A stretch of 42,625 nucleotides of DNA from a virus, in the IMG/VR virus record IMGVR_UViG_3300020202_000132, positions 1-42,625 of that record. One strand, given 5' to 3'. Made by a program: the position numbers and the translations under genes. Under the pieces are notes generated by a model. That model had not been told where the DNA came from, made no database searches, and saw nothing but the letters and a program-made list of their open reading frames with translations. Shown here one piece after another: positions 33,649 to 39,420 of the stretch. Numbering within the stretch: the stretch's first letter is position 1; each line of letters opens with the position of its first letter.

Positions 33649-33808
33649 CTGTTTTGTTCAGCGAAGCGGCTTGCTCATCCATTCGCTTGAGTGCGATTTC
33701 CGCATACATGCGCAGCAGGTCGAGTTGTTCGCGCTGGCCAGCTTCGTAGAGTTGGCGCATGATCTCGTTTGCGATCAGTCGGATTTCGTTCGCGTGGGAG
33801 TCGGTCAT
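33632..33808 (-). CDS. Small helical protein, unknown
   Basis: A 58-residue helical protein (NEIRLIANEIMRQLYEAGQREQLDLLRMY). It overlaps the previous gene by four bases (ATGA) and the next gene by 17 bases, so all three are probably co-translated. GAACGAA occurs near its start codon. Confidence 0.65.
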   Translation of the reverse strand: MTDSHANEIRLIANEIMRQLYEAGQREQLDLLRMYAEIALKRMDEQAASLNKTDEQRA

Positions 33809-34041
33809 GGTTGGCGAAATAGATTACCCAGCCAGCAGCGGAAGCGGACCCACAACCCAGCACCGGGCACGCTCGCGGGAATCGCGCACGTGAGTTCGCC
33901 TATCAGTTCGGCGTTGCCCTGAATTGCCCGAAGGCGGATGCGCGCATCGTCGTGATCGCGCGCTGGAAAGTGGAAGCTATAGGTTCCACCGTCGGGATGC
34001 CGATATTCGGCCCCGAATGTTGGCCATTGATCGTTTTTCAT
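33805..34041 (-). CDS. Cassette-like gene, unknown
   Basis: A 78-residue protein (TFGAEYRHPDGGTYSFHFPARDHDDARIRLRAI), beta-rich then helical. It begins seven bases after the closing core of site E and opens a three-gene unit that ends at repeat copy 2. Confidence 0.7.
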   Translation of the reverse strand: MKNDQWPTFGAEYRHPDGGTYSFHFPARDHDDARIRLRAIQGNAELIGELTCAIPASVPGAGLWVRFRCWLGNLFRQP

Positions 34042-34047
34042 CGGAAA

Positions 34048-34153
34048 GCTGAACCAGTCACCTCACGAAACCCGGACGATTCGCTCGTCCGAAGTCGCAG
34101 GGCTGGAGGTGGGCGAATATCAGGGGCCGGGTTTCGTGGGTTCGATGTTCGGC
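34048..34153 (-). other. attC-like site E
   Basis: A 106-bp palindrome: minus-strand core GCCGAAC (34147-34153), perfect 12-base arms CACGAAACCCGG (34064-34075) and complement (34127-34138), closing core GTTCAGC (34048-34054). A second small hairpin lies in the loop (CGGACGA..CGTCCGG). Confidence 0.75.
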
Positions 34154-34398
34154 GGAGGCGGTAGCGGCATCCATGCAACAGGATCGCCCTGAAAGCGTGC
34201 GACCTGCTCACCATCGGTGCCGATCCACGCGGAGTATCTTGGATCGTGCCCCCTACCTCCCGGCGCGTAATACCAGTCCCAGTAGCAGATTCCAATTGAG
34301 CCGTCGGCGAAGGCCACTAGCAGCCGAGGCGGCTCTACCCACTTCGGATCGTTGGTGCGTTCTGCACCGCCGCCCTTGGGCGCAGTGTCCATGGACAT
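34120..34398 (-). CDS. DUF551-like protein in cassette
   Basis: A 92-residue protein with MDTAPKGG near the start and VAWMPLPPPP near the end, the bracketing motifs of the DUF551 family common in phages. Between them are LLVAFADGSIGICYWDWYY and an Arg/Gly-rich linker. The start ATG lies just inside the closing core of site F, and the end runs into site E. The biochemical role of the family is unknown to me. Confidence 0.75.
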   Translation of the reverse strand: MSMDTAPKGGGAERTNDPKWVEPPRLLVAFADGSIGICYWDWYYAPGGRGHDPRYSAWIGTDGEQVARFQGDPVAWMPLPPPPNIEPTKPGP

Positions 34399-34402
34399 CC
34401 AC

Positions 34403-34509
34403 GCCGAACCACCCGTAGAGCCAACGCGGGGTGCTGCTCCGTTCTTTTTCGTTGAAGTCTTCATGTATTCGAAAGTTTAGAGCCGCGTGGCTCACTTGGA
34501 ATGTTAGAC
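34403..34509 (-). other. attC-like site F
   Basis: A 107-bp palindrome: minus-strand core GTCTAAC (34503-34509), which holds the stop of the upstream gene; arm GAGCCACGCGG (34483-34493); partner CCGCGTTGGCTC (34418-34429) with one extra T; closing core GTTCGGC (34403-34409). It is the closest of the set to classical attC form. Confidence 0.8.
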
Positions 34510-34776
34510 CCCAAGCTCGGCGCGCTCTTCGGGCGTGAGTTTGGCGATGGCGTTCTTTCGGATTTCAGCCTCTCGGCGGCCTTGTGCGTCTCGGCGCAGT
34601 CGTTCCGCATCGCGGCGTTTGTGTTCTTGCCACCATTCCCGAGCCCACTCGGGCACGACGCCCCCGCGGGCTTCGATTTCTCGGCAGCGGTCGCAGGCCA
34701 AGCGAGTCATCGTTTGATGATCGCGATTCTCACGTTCTAGTTGTTCGCGGCTTGGGGCGCCGTCTGAGCATGGCAT
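34504..34776 (-). CDS. Cassette-like zinc-binding helical protein
   Basis: A 90-residue protein with CDRCREIE in the middle and a very basic helical C-terminus (EHKRRDAERLRRDAQGRRE). Its start follows the lone core box at 34786 and its TAA is in the core of site F (GTC-TAA-C). It is the first cassette of the 32.9-34.8 kb cluster. Confidence 0.7.
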   Translation of the reverse strand: MPCSDGAPSREQLERENRDHQTMTRLACDRCREIEARGGVVPEWAREWWQEHKRRDAERLRRDAQGRREAEIRKNAIAKLTPEERAELGV

Positions 34777-34785
34777 AAAGAAAAG

Positions 34786-34792
34786 GTCTAAC
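34786..34792 (-). other. Lone core box at head of cassette cluster
   Basis: GTTAGAC on the minus strand, overlapping the TAG stop of the upstream ribbon-helix-helix gene and preceding the first cassette. There is no paired arm, as expected for an attI-like side of an integron insertion. It could also be chance. Confidence 0.4.
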
Positions 34793-34958
34793 CAGACGCC
34801 ACGGCGCTCTCCGAAATTTCCCGTTTGAGCCATTCCTTGAGCGCTTCGGCCAAGTGCTGATAGCCCTCGGACTCCGCTCGCTGAATGGCCAGCATAAGGC
34901 TTAGGCGCAGGCTAATGGTGTGTCGGGAACCTCGCAATGAGGTTATGTCGTAGGTCAT
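34788..34958 (-). CDS. Ribbon-helix-helix-like regulator
   Basis: A 56-residue protein (RHTISLRLSLMLAIQRAESEGYQHLAEALKEWLK): an N-terminal strand and two helices, as in Arc/MetJ-type repressors. GGAGGAG precedes its ATG. Second gene of a leftward pair opposite two more such genes. Confidence 0.6.
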   Translation of the reverse strand: MTYDITSLRGSRHTISLRLSLMLAIQRAESEGYQHLAEALKEWLKREISESAVASG

Positions 34959-34973
34959 GGCTCAACTCCTCCC

Positions 34974-35144
34974 TTAGTTCGCCTTGGCCTTCGGGACCTC
35001 CCGGTCCACGAGGTCCCATGCCTCCTCCCGCAGCATGCTTGAAAGGGCCTTCCGGCGATTCCTCGCCACGGCCACCAGCTTCTTCTTCAGTTCGGTTTCC
35101 CCGCGGAATTTTATCAGGGTGTCTTTTTTGGGTGTAGCTCTCAT
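34974..35144 (-). CDS. Ribbon-helix-helix regulator
   Basis: A 56-residue basic protein. DTLIKFRGETELKKKLVAVARNR followed by KALSSMLREEAWDL fits the strand-helix-helix of Arc/CopG-type dimeric repressors. It starts 10 bp from a cluster of TTGTGG boxes. Confidence 0.7.
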   Translation of the reverse strand: MRATPKKDTLIKFRGETELKKKLVAVARNRRKALSSMLREEAWDLVDREVPKAKAN

Positions 35145-35255
35145 TGGGCTCTATTGTGGCTATTTTGTAGCTACAAAAAACCACGAGGTGCAAGCCATAT
35201 TTTTCTTTTCTTTGTGGCCCTTTTGTGGTCCACGTTGGCGAACTAAGCTGGAACC
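35145..35255. promoter_or_regulatory. Operator cluster between divergent RHH genes
   Basis: The 111-bp gap holds TTGTGGC (35154-35160), the perfect 16-bp palindrome TTTTGTAGCTACAAAA (35163-35178), TTGTGGCC (35212-35219) and TTGTGGTCCAC (35223-35233). The last two are 11 bp apart, one helical turn, as is common for tandem ribbon-helix-helix operators. The same half-site forms TTGTGGCCACAA at 39502. Confidence 0.65.
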
Positions 35256-35468
35256 ATGAAAAAAACAAAACATCCCACCTATCCCTCGTATGACTGCGGG
35301 CTTCGCCCCCTGAAGGACGACATTATCCGGAGCCGATGCTCCAAGGCCTTCAAGTCGCGCGTGGCGCGCATGGCCGCATTCCACGACAAGGAAATCTCGG
35401 ACATCGTGCGCGAGACCCTGCTCAAGGAGGTGATGGAGTTCGAGCGGCGCATGCAAGCCGTCGCCTGA
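35256..35468 (+). CDS. Ribbon-helix-helix regulator
   Basis: A 70-residue protein. The segment DDIIRSRCSKAFKSRVARMAAF and the following EISDIVRETLLKEV fit strand-helix-helix. It reads away from the operator cluster and overlaps the next gene (TGATG). Confidence 0.7.
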   Translation: MKKTKHPTYPSYDCGLRPLKDDIIRSRCSKAFKSRVARMAAFHDKEISDIVRETLLKEVMEFERRMQAVA

Positions 35469-35794
35469 TGGACGACGAACGCTCACAATTCCCCGTTGTC
35501 ATCCGATTCCGCGCCTCGAAGGAACTAAAGGCTCAGCTCAAAATCCTGGCACGGCGAAGGCAGCAGAAGATGTCGGACATGCTGCGGCAGCTGGCGCTTG
35601 GCATAGTGGAGCGCGAAGAGAAGGAGCGGGGGCCGCTCATCCCCGGCGCGCCCATCAGTTCCGAAGCGAGTCGTCTTGCAGCCGATCTTCGCAGACAACG
35701 CAAGGTGGAGCGGGGTGCGAAAGCTCATGGCATCCCCAGAGAGAAAGGAACTCGTCTTTCTGTGCCTCGGGCAGAAGGCGATAGACCGCTTTGA
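35468..35794 (+). CDS. Ribbon-helix-helix regulator with extended C-terminus
   Basis: A 108-residue protein. Residues 7-45 (FPVVIRFRASKELKAQLKILARRRQQKMSDML) are a clear ribbon-helix-helix domain. The last 45 residues are basic and low-complexity and are antisense to the 3' end of the gene at 35655-35924, so that tail may be incidental. Confidence 0.7.
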   Translation: MDDERSQFPVVIRFRASKELKAQLKILARRRQQKMSDMLRQLALGIVEREEKERGPLIPGAPISSEASRLAADLRRQRKVERGAKAHGIPREKGTRLSVPRAEGDRPL

Positions 35795-35924
35795 TGTAGT
35801 CGGCGCGCTTCTCCTTGGGCACCAAGGCGTGAGCCAGGTTGGCCGCGAATGCCATTTCGCTGTCGTTCCAGTCGCGGATGAGTCCGTCCAACCTTGGCGT
35901 AATTGGCATAGCAACCCCTGCCAT
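35655..35924 (-). CDS. Small helical protein, unknown
   Basis: An 89-residue protein (or 84 from the ATG at 35909) with a convincing helical body (MAFAANLAHALVPKEKRADYIKAVYRLLPEAQKDEF) and a CVVC pair near the end. It overlaps the preceding rightward gene by 140 bp tail to tail. Confidence 0.6.
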   Translation of the reverse strand: MAGVAMPITPRLDGLIRDWNDSEMAFAANLAHALVPKEKRADYIKAVYRLLPEAQKDEFLSLWGCHELSHPAPPCVVCEDRLQDDSLRN

Positions 35925-35978
35925 CGGAATTTTTCCTATAGGTGCAAGCGCAGACGCGCGGCGTAAGTATTTTCACCC

Positions 35979-36266
35979 ATGTTTCAGAATTCACAAATCA
36001 CGGTGAACCACCCGGAGAATCCCGTGACACTGCGCGTGGCTGCGGCCTTCTATTGGTCTTGGGGCTGGAGGGTTATGCTTTTCGCCGGAACCCTAAGCTT
36101 CGCCCGTGGGTTCATTGTGAATTACTGGGCCTTGAGTGTAACTACGGACTGGATTCTTGGGTGGACCGTCAACTTTTTGACCCTCCCTGTCGGTCTATGG
36201 GTAATGCTGCGTATTTTACGAGGCGGAGCCGGGGCCTATCGCTTCCAAGTTTTCAGGAACCCCTAA
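35979..36266 (+). CDS. Two-helix membrane protein
   Basis: A 95-residue protein with two or three membrane segments (WRVMLFAGTLSFARGFIV, ILGWTVNFLTLPVGLWVML). A TTTCACCC stretch precedes the ATG rather than a good ribosome site. Possibly a superinfection-exclusion or lysis-related protein; no family is recognised. Confidence 0.65.
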   Translation: MFQNSQITVNHPENPVTLRVAAAFYWSWGWRVMLFAGTLSFARGFIVNYWALSVTTDWILGWTVNFLTLPVGLWVMLRILRGGAGAYRFQVFRNP

Positions 36267-36273
36267 GCACATC

Positions 36274-36705
36274 ATGAATATCGATACGACGGAGAAAGTC
36301 TCCGCGGCCTACGGCCGCTTGAAGCAGGAACGAAATCAGCTCGCCGAACGGCTCCGGATGCTGGATGTCCAGATTGCCACCTTGGAGATGGTAGGCGCTG
36401 GCCATAACGGCGAATCCGCCCCAGCCCTAGGCGTAGACACCCCCATGCCGCCAAATCGCGTTAAAAGCCAAGGAGCGGGCGCCATTCGGGCGCCGGTGGG
36501 AGAGCTGAAGAAGCAAATCCTCGCGGCGCTCAAGGCGAATGGGAAGCCCATGACGAACCACGAGCTGAGGACCTACCTGGAGTCGCATGGCTACAAGTGG
36601 TCGCTGACCCCGCTGCATGTCTCCAAGACCCTGACGGGGCTCGTGAGGGAAAAGAAGATCAAGGGTGAAGGTTCGATAGTGAACCGGAGGTATCGGCTGG
36701 CGTGA
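36274..36705 (+). CDS. Coiled coil plus winged-helix protein
   Basis: A 143-residue protein. Residues 8-40 form a coiled coil (RLKQERNQLAERLRMLDVQIATLE). Residues about 75-143 form a winged helix (LKKQILAALKANGKPMTNHELRTYLE ... LVREKKIKGEG). Likely a DNA-binding regulator expressed with the following lipoprotein gene, which it overlaps (GTGA). Confidence 0.7.
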   Translation: MNIDTTEKVSAAYGRLKQERNQLAERLRMLDVQIATLEMVGAGHNGESAPALGVDTPMPPNRVKSQGAGAIRAPVGELKKQILAALKANGKPMTNHELRTYLESHGYKWSLTPLHVSKTLTGLVREKKIKGEGSIVNRRYRLA

Positions 36706-37073
36706 GGGCATGGCTGGCCAGTCTGGCGTTGCTGGCGGCTGGGGCATGCGCCCCCGCCAGCAAGCCAGCGGTCGTGTTCCGGGTGGTGGAGGCGAAGGGC
36801 GCCACGCCGACCGCGGAGCAGCCGGCAAGGGTGGTGTTCGAGGGCTATGAGTCCCCGGTGTTCGTCATCGACGGAGCGGGGATTGTGGGCAAGGAGCTGT
36901 TCGTCGAGGTGAGGGTGAAGGATGGCAAGACGATCCACCTGTCTCCGGTGAAAATGGGCTCCGACCGGGGGAACTGGTTTTCGATGGGGAGGCTTAAGCC
37001 CGGGGCATATCAGGCCGTGCTGCATTTGGACGGGGAGCCGGCGGCTGACGCGGAGTTTTCCGTGCTCCCATAG
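36702..37073 (+). CDS. Lipoprotein-like secreted protein
   Basis: A 123-residue protein with a GTG start overlapping the previous stop. The N-terminus is a signal sequence ending in a lipobox-like AAGAC (cysteine at residue 16). The rest is a beta-rich domain (VVFEGYESPVFVIDGAG, KELFVEVRVKDGKTIHL). It may act in the periplasm or outer membrane, for example in superinfection immunity. The leaving gene end touches CACCTAGG. Confidence 0.65.
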   Translation: MRAWLASLALLAAGACAPASKPAVVFRVVEAKGATPTAEQPARVVFEGYESPVFVIDGAGIVGKELFVEVRVKDGKTIHLSPVKMGSDRGNWFSMGRLKPGAYQAVLHLDGEPAADAEFSVLP

Positions 37074-37103
37074 CACCTAGGCTAAAAATAGGTCTTGACC
37101 TGT

Positions 37104-37121
37104 GGCATAGTTCCCTATGCC
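37104..37121. promoter_or_regulatory. Perfect 7-bp inverted repeat
   Basis: GGCATAG, spacer TTCC, CTATGCC. It shares the CCTATGCC box with 1442-1479 and 21552-21571. A TTGACC at 37095-37100 just before it could be a promoter -35, but the spacing to a -10 is poor. Candidate operator in front of the structured region. Confidence 0.45.
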
Positions 37122-37183
37122 CTCCGGCCCAGTTCTTGCGGAGTCGAGACCGCGTCTGAGTAATCCACTTTGGTGATGGGCCT

Positions 37184-37229
37184 AAGAAGCCCGCAGCCCG
37201 GACGAGTTCTCGACCTCGCCGGGCTTCTT
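37184..37229 (+). terminator. Rho-independent terminator
   Basis: Perfect 10-base arms AAGAAGCCCG (37184-37193) and CGGGCTTCTT (37220-37229) enclose a loop holding a smaller CGAG-TT-CTCG hairpin. TTCTTTCC follows. It ends the 36.27-37.07 kb rightward transcript and separates it from the structured region. Confidence 0.7.
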
Positions 37230-37239
37230 TCTTTCCCCG

Positions 37240-37935
37240 TATCACCCGAAGGAAATAGCGTGAGCGGCCACCCTAACCGGGAGCCCTGCCACGCGTAGCT
37301 ATCGGTGCCCGGTCCAGCGGACGGCACTGGTGAGCATACAAGCGCACGGGTCGAACCGCTCGGGAGCAAAACCCTAAAAGGGTTTGCTATCCCAGGAGTG
37401 CCCGAGTGAAAGCGCCGTGGGGTATGCTCTCCAGTGCTTTCCTGCATAAACGCTGAAACAGCAAAGGACGGCACTGGTGAGCCGGAGGGTAGGTTTGGTT
37501 GGTTCGAGGAAAACGTCTTTAGGTAACTCGTCCCGTAAACATTCCAGACCCAAATCTGGCTCTCCAGTGCTTTCCCTGCCGGCACCTTATTACTGGCCCC
37601 CTGAACGACACCAAACAGGGGTTTGAAGTAGCGCGAAGGCTTGGCCTTCGGGTGAATGACGCAAGGTGCCCGAAAGGGCAACGTGGGCGACGAGCTGAAC
37701 CAGCACGGCCTTGTGTGTAGAAAGGGGCAACGCAACTCCCCAGTCCGGAGCGCTAGGCTTCCTCCACACCTTCCCCTGCAAGGGTGAAGTGTGGGGACGC
37801 ACTGAAACCCGAACCGGATCGCTATGCTCCCTTTCTACTCTTCTGAAACGCTAAGCTCCCGAAGCGGGCAACGACCGCGAGGGATGCGGTGAGGCGTGCG
37901 ACGGGGCAAAGATCTTGTGAGTTGGACGCACGCTC
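37240..37935 (+). ncRNA. Candidate large structured non-coding RNA
   Basis: About 700 bp with no protein-like frame but dense complementary arms. Stem 1: 37324-37339 with 37422-37437 (15 pairs and a T-T mismatch). A diverged second copy: 37471-37483 with 37558-37570, same mismatch. Others include CGAAGGC-TTG-GCCTTCG (37634-37650), GCCC-GAAA-GGGC with a GNRA loop (37668-37679), a long arm pair at 37761-37796, and GCGTGCG/CGCACGC (37894-37900, 37927-37933). The GNRA loop favours the plus strand. Size and setting recall large phage RNAs such as GOLLD or ROOL, but I cannot match it to either. No tRNA, tmRNA or RNase P signature is seen. Confidence 0.6.
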
Positions 37936-37959
37936 CCAAGGCGCAATCGGCCGGCGGCG

Positions 37960-38007
37960 CATTTTGATATACGAACGCGGGTTACCAGAATCACTTGTTA
38001 GGCCAAG
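37960..38007 (-). repeat. 45-bp dispersed repeat, copy 3
   Basis: Matches copies 1 and 2 with about two changes, one creating the core box GCCTAAC. It holds the stop codon of the upstream gene (AACAAGTGA) and borders the structured RNA region. The bases just beyond it (ATGCGCCGCCG) match the start of intI, hinting that it derives from the intI-adjacent copy. Confidence 0.8.
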
Positions 38008-38191
38008 AGTCGAAGCCTGCATTGTAGCCTTCACGCCATTCGTTGCGGAACGGCGAGCGCAGTTCGTAGTAGGGGCACTGGTCGTGGTAGCGTCGCGCTT
38101 TCGCGTCGCGCACGCCGTCAGTGAAGCCCAGGCGATAGGCATCACTTCGTTCGCTTGGCGCGGAATCTTGGGCATTCATCTCCGTCTTCAT
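37991..38191 (-). CDS. Small phage protein, unknown
   Basis: A 66-residue protein with AYRLGFTDGVRDAKARRYHDQ and FRNEWREGYNAGFDSW, a compact helical pattern with repeated G-F-x-x-G. It ends WPNK in repeat copy 3. The start may be at 38191 or 38179; both overlap the upstream gene. Confidence 0.65.
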   Translation of the reverse strand: MKTEMNAQDSAPSERSDAYRLGFTDGVRDAKARRYHDQCPYYELRSPFRNEWREGYNAGFDSWPNK

Positions 38192-38255
38192 ATGGATGAG
38201 GGTATGCGGCGAGGTGTTCGCCAAGCGTGCGCCCGCAGACGCATATGCGATCCAT
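38142..38255 (-). CDS. Small zinc-binding protein, start uncertain
   Basis: A 37-residue protein (MDRICVCGRTLGEH...) with C-x-C, His residues and a later Cys (DGDECPRF), probably a zinc knuckle. The frame stays open upstream to 38375 (77 codons), but that extension crosses attC-like site H, so the ATG after the site is chosen. Confidence 0.5.
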   Translation of the reverse strand: MDRICVCGRTLGEHLAAYPHPYEDGDECPRFRAKRTK

Positions 38256-38300
38256 CCTCTGGAAGTCGTATTGTCCGCTCGGGCGCCTGTCCTTCTTCGG

Positions 38301-38390
38301 GCCTAACGAGTCCCCAGAGCCAACGCCGTGCGTTGCTCCGTCCTGCTTTCGTGAGTCTTTACCGGCGTGGCTCATGTTCCGATGTAAGCC
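38301..38390 (-). other. attC-like site H
   Basis: A 90-bp imperfect palindrome: degenerate opening core GGCTTAC (38384-38390); arm GAGCCACGCCG (38363-38373); partner CGGCGTTGGCTC (38317-38328) with one extra T; closing core GTTAGGC (38301-38307). The arms are nearly the same as in sites C and F. Confidence 0.7.
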
Positions 38391-38467
38391 CAGCTATTCC
38401 GGCCCGCTCCAGCATGCGGCTTGCGGGGCCACTCGGCCCACCGGACTCCTAGCGACAGGAGAGGGGT

Positions 38468-38671
38468 TCAGTTTGTGTTCGAGGGAGGGATGAGCTTGCC
38501 GGCCTTCCACACCTGGAGTTCGGCCAACACGAAACCAACGCAGCCAGCTAGGAGCTGATAGTCCTGCTGTGTTTTTGGTCCACGCTCAAGGACAGCCTTT
38601 AGCTCGGCCTCGCGTCGTGAGAACTCCGAGAGAGTGTGCTCGCGGAGTTGCTTGGCTTGTTCGGGGCCCAT
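38468..38671 (-). CDS. Small helical protein, unknown
   Basis: A 67-residue helical protein (QAKQLREHTLSEFSRREAELKAVLERG). ATG at 38671, four bases after the previous stop. The TTG-initiated longer reading overlaps that gene and is less likely. Confidence 0.65.
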   Translation of the reverse strand: MGPEQAKQLREHTLSEFSRREAELKAVLERGPKTQQDYQLLAGCVGFVLAELQVWKAGKLIPPSNTN

Positions 38672-38675
38672 GGGG

Positions 38676-39035
38676 TTAGGACTCGACCGCAAGGCAGCGG
38701 TTGATCGACGGACGAAATTCGCCGGTACGCAAGGCGTGCTGATGGTAGGTCTCCCTGTGAGCCGGCACGGTCACTGACTCGCCCGGCTCAAGCTCATGGG
38801 TCCACGTGTTTCCGACCGGGACGTTCGCGTAGAAGAAACGGCCCTGCATGCGGCCGGCGCGCACCTCCCGTCCGTACCAAGAGCGCGGGCTATAGGTCTT
38901 CCCCTCAACCTCTACCATTAGCACCCGGCGTTCACCGGAGGGAGTCAGGAAGTAGTAGTCGTAGATGCCGGTGTCTTCGTCCCACTCACGGGCAAGCGTC
39001 CGAGCCGTCCGGGAGGTATTGGTGATCGTCTTCAT
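38676..39035 (-). CDS. Beta-rich protein, unknown
   Basis: A 119-residue protein (EWDEDTGIYDYYFLTPSGERRVLMVEVEGKTYSPRSW) with a mixed beta fold. ATG at 39035. Its stop region TCCTAACCCC resembles a core box. No family is recognised. Confidence 0.65.
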   Translation of the reverse strand: MKTITNTSRTARTLAREWDEDTGIYDYYFLTPSGERRVLMVEVEGKTYSPRSWYGREVRAGRMQGRFFYANVPVGNTWTHELEPGESVTVPAHRETYHQHALRTGEFRPSINRCLAVES

Positions 39036-39107
39036 TGTCGCTAGGATGCCGTTGTGTCGCCTCGGCGGGCGGCCTCGCTTCCCTTCACGGGCTCCTGGGC
39101 TCGGAGT

Positions 39108-39130
39108 CCTCGGGGCACCATGCCCCAAGG
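39108..39130. terminator. Short strong hairpin
   Basis: Arms 39108-39117 and 39121-39130 pair over 10 bases (one G-U) around a three-base loop. It lies between two leftward genes. There is no T-run, so it may be a processing or attenuation stem rather than a terminator. Confidence 0.35.
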
Positions 39131-39142
39131 CTGGGTAAATTG

Positions 39143-39328
39143 TCATTCCTGTCTAACGTCTCTTGCGGACGGCGCAAACACAACATGCGCGGTTGCGGCC
39201 TGCATCTCCCGCAGCGCTTGCTCGATCTCCCGCCGTGCCTCCGGGCTCATGGGGCGCACCACAATCGGCCGGTGGTGGCAGCCCATGCCGACGCAGCAGA
39301 GCAGGAGAGCAAGCAGGCGGGTTGTCAT
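39143..39328 (-). CDS. Small lipoprotein, possible outer-membrane spanin
   Basis: A 61-residue protein: signal segment TTRLLALLLCCVGMGC with a lipobox cysteine, then a short charged helix (SPEARREIEQALREMQAAT). Size and layout fit Rz1-like spanins that disrupt the outer membrane at lysis, but no inner-membrane partner is adjacent. The ATG overlaps the upstream stop (TGATG). Confidence 0.55.
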   Translation of the reverse strand: MTTRLLALLLCCVGMGCHHRPIVVRPMSPEARREIEQALREMQAATAHVVFAPSARDVRQE

Positions 39329-39420
39329 CACGACCTCGTTTTCGCGGCACCAAAGGCCGCATCGTTCTCCTTGCGGTCATATTCAGTGACTGCGTGTATC
39401 AACGTGTCTTTCAGGTTCAT
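39328..39420 (-). CDS. Possible 30-residue peptide
   Basis: A short frame (MNLKDTLIHAVTEYDRKEN...) ending in a TGATG overlap with the lipoprotein gene. Likely a coupled leader or small protein; evidence is geometry only. Confidence 0.4.
   Translation of the reverse strand: MNLKDTLIHAVTEYDRKENDAAFGAAKTRS

Noticed and set aside
34788-35468. Toxin-antitoxin module from the RHH proteins
   Set aside because: RHH proteins can be antitoxins, but no adjacent RelE/ParE-like or other toxin is recognisable; four RHH genes side by side fit regulators better.
37240-37935. tRNA, tmRNA, RNase P or group I/II intron in the structured region
   Set aside because: No T-arm GTTCRANYC with acceptor pairing, no tmRNA or RNase P consensus blocks, no intron core or domain V, and no interrupted flanking gene.
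37822-37962. 46-codon leftward frame after repeat copy 3 (MRRRPIAPWERA...)
   Set aside because: It lies antisense in the hairpin-rich region, has no ribosome site and unconvincing composition; only its first residues resemble the intI start.
23765-38007. CRISPR array from the three 45-bp repeats
   Set aside because: The copies are 5-9 kb apart, overlap gene ends, and have no spacer units or cas genes.
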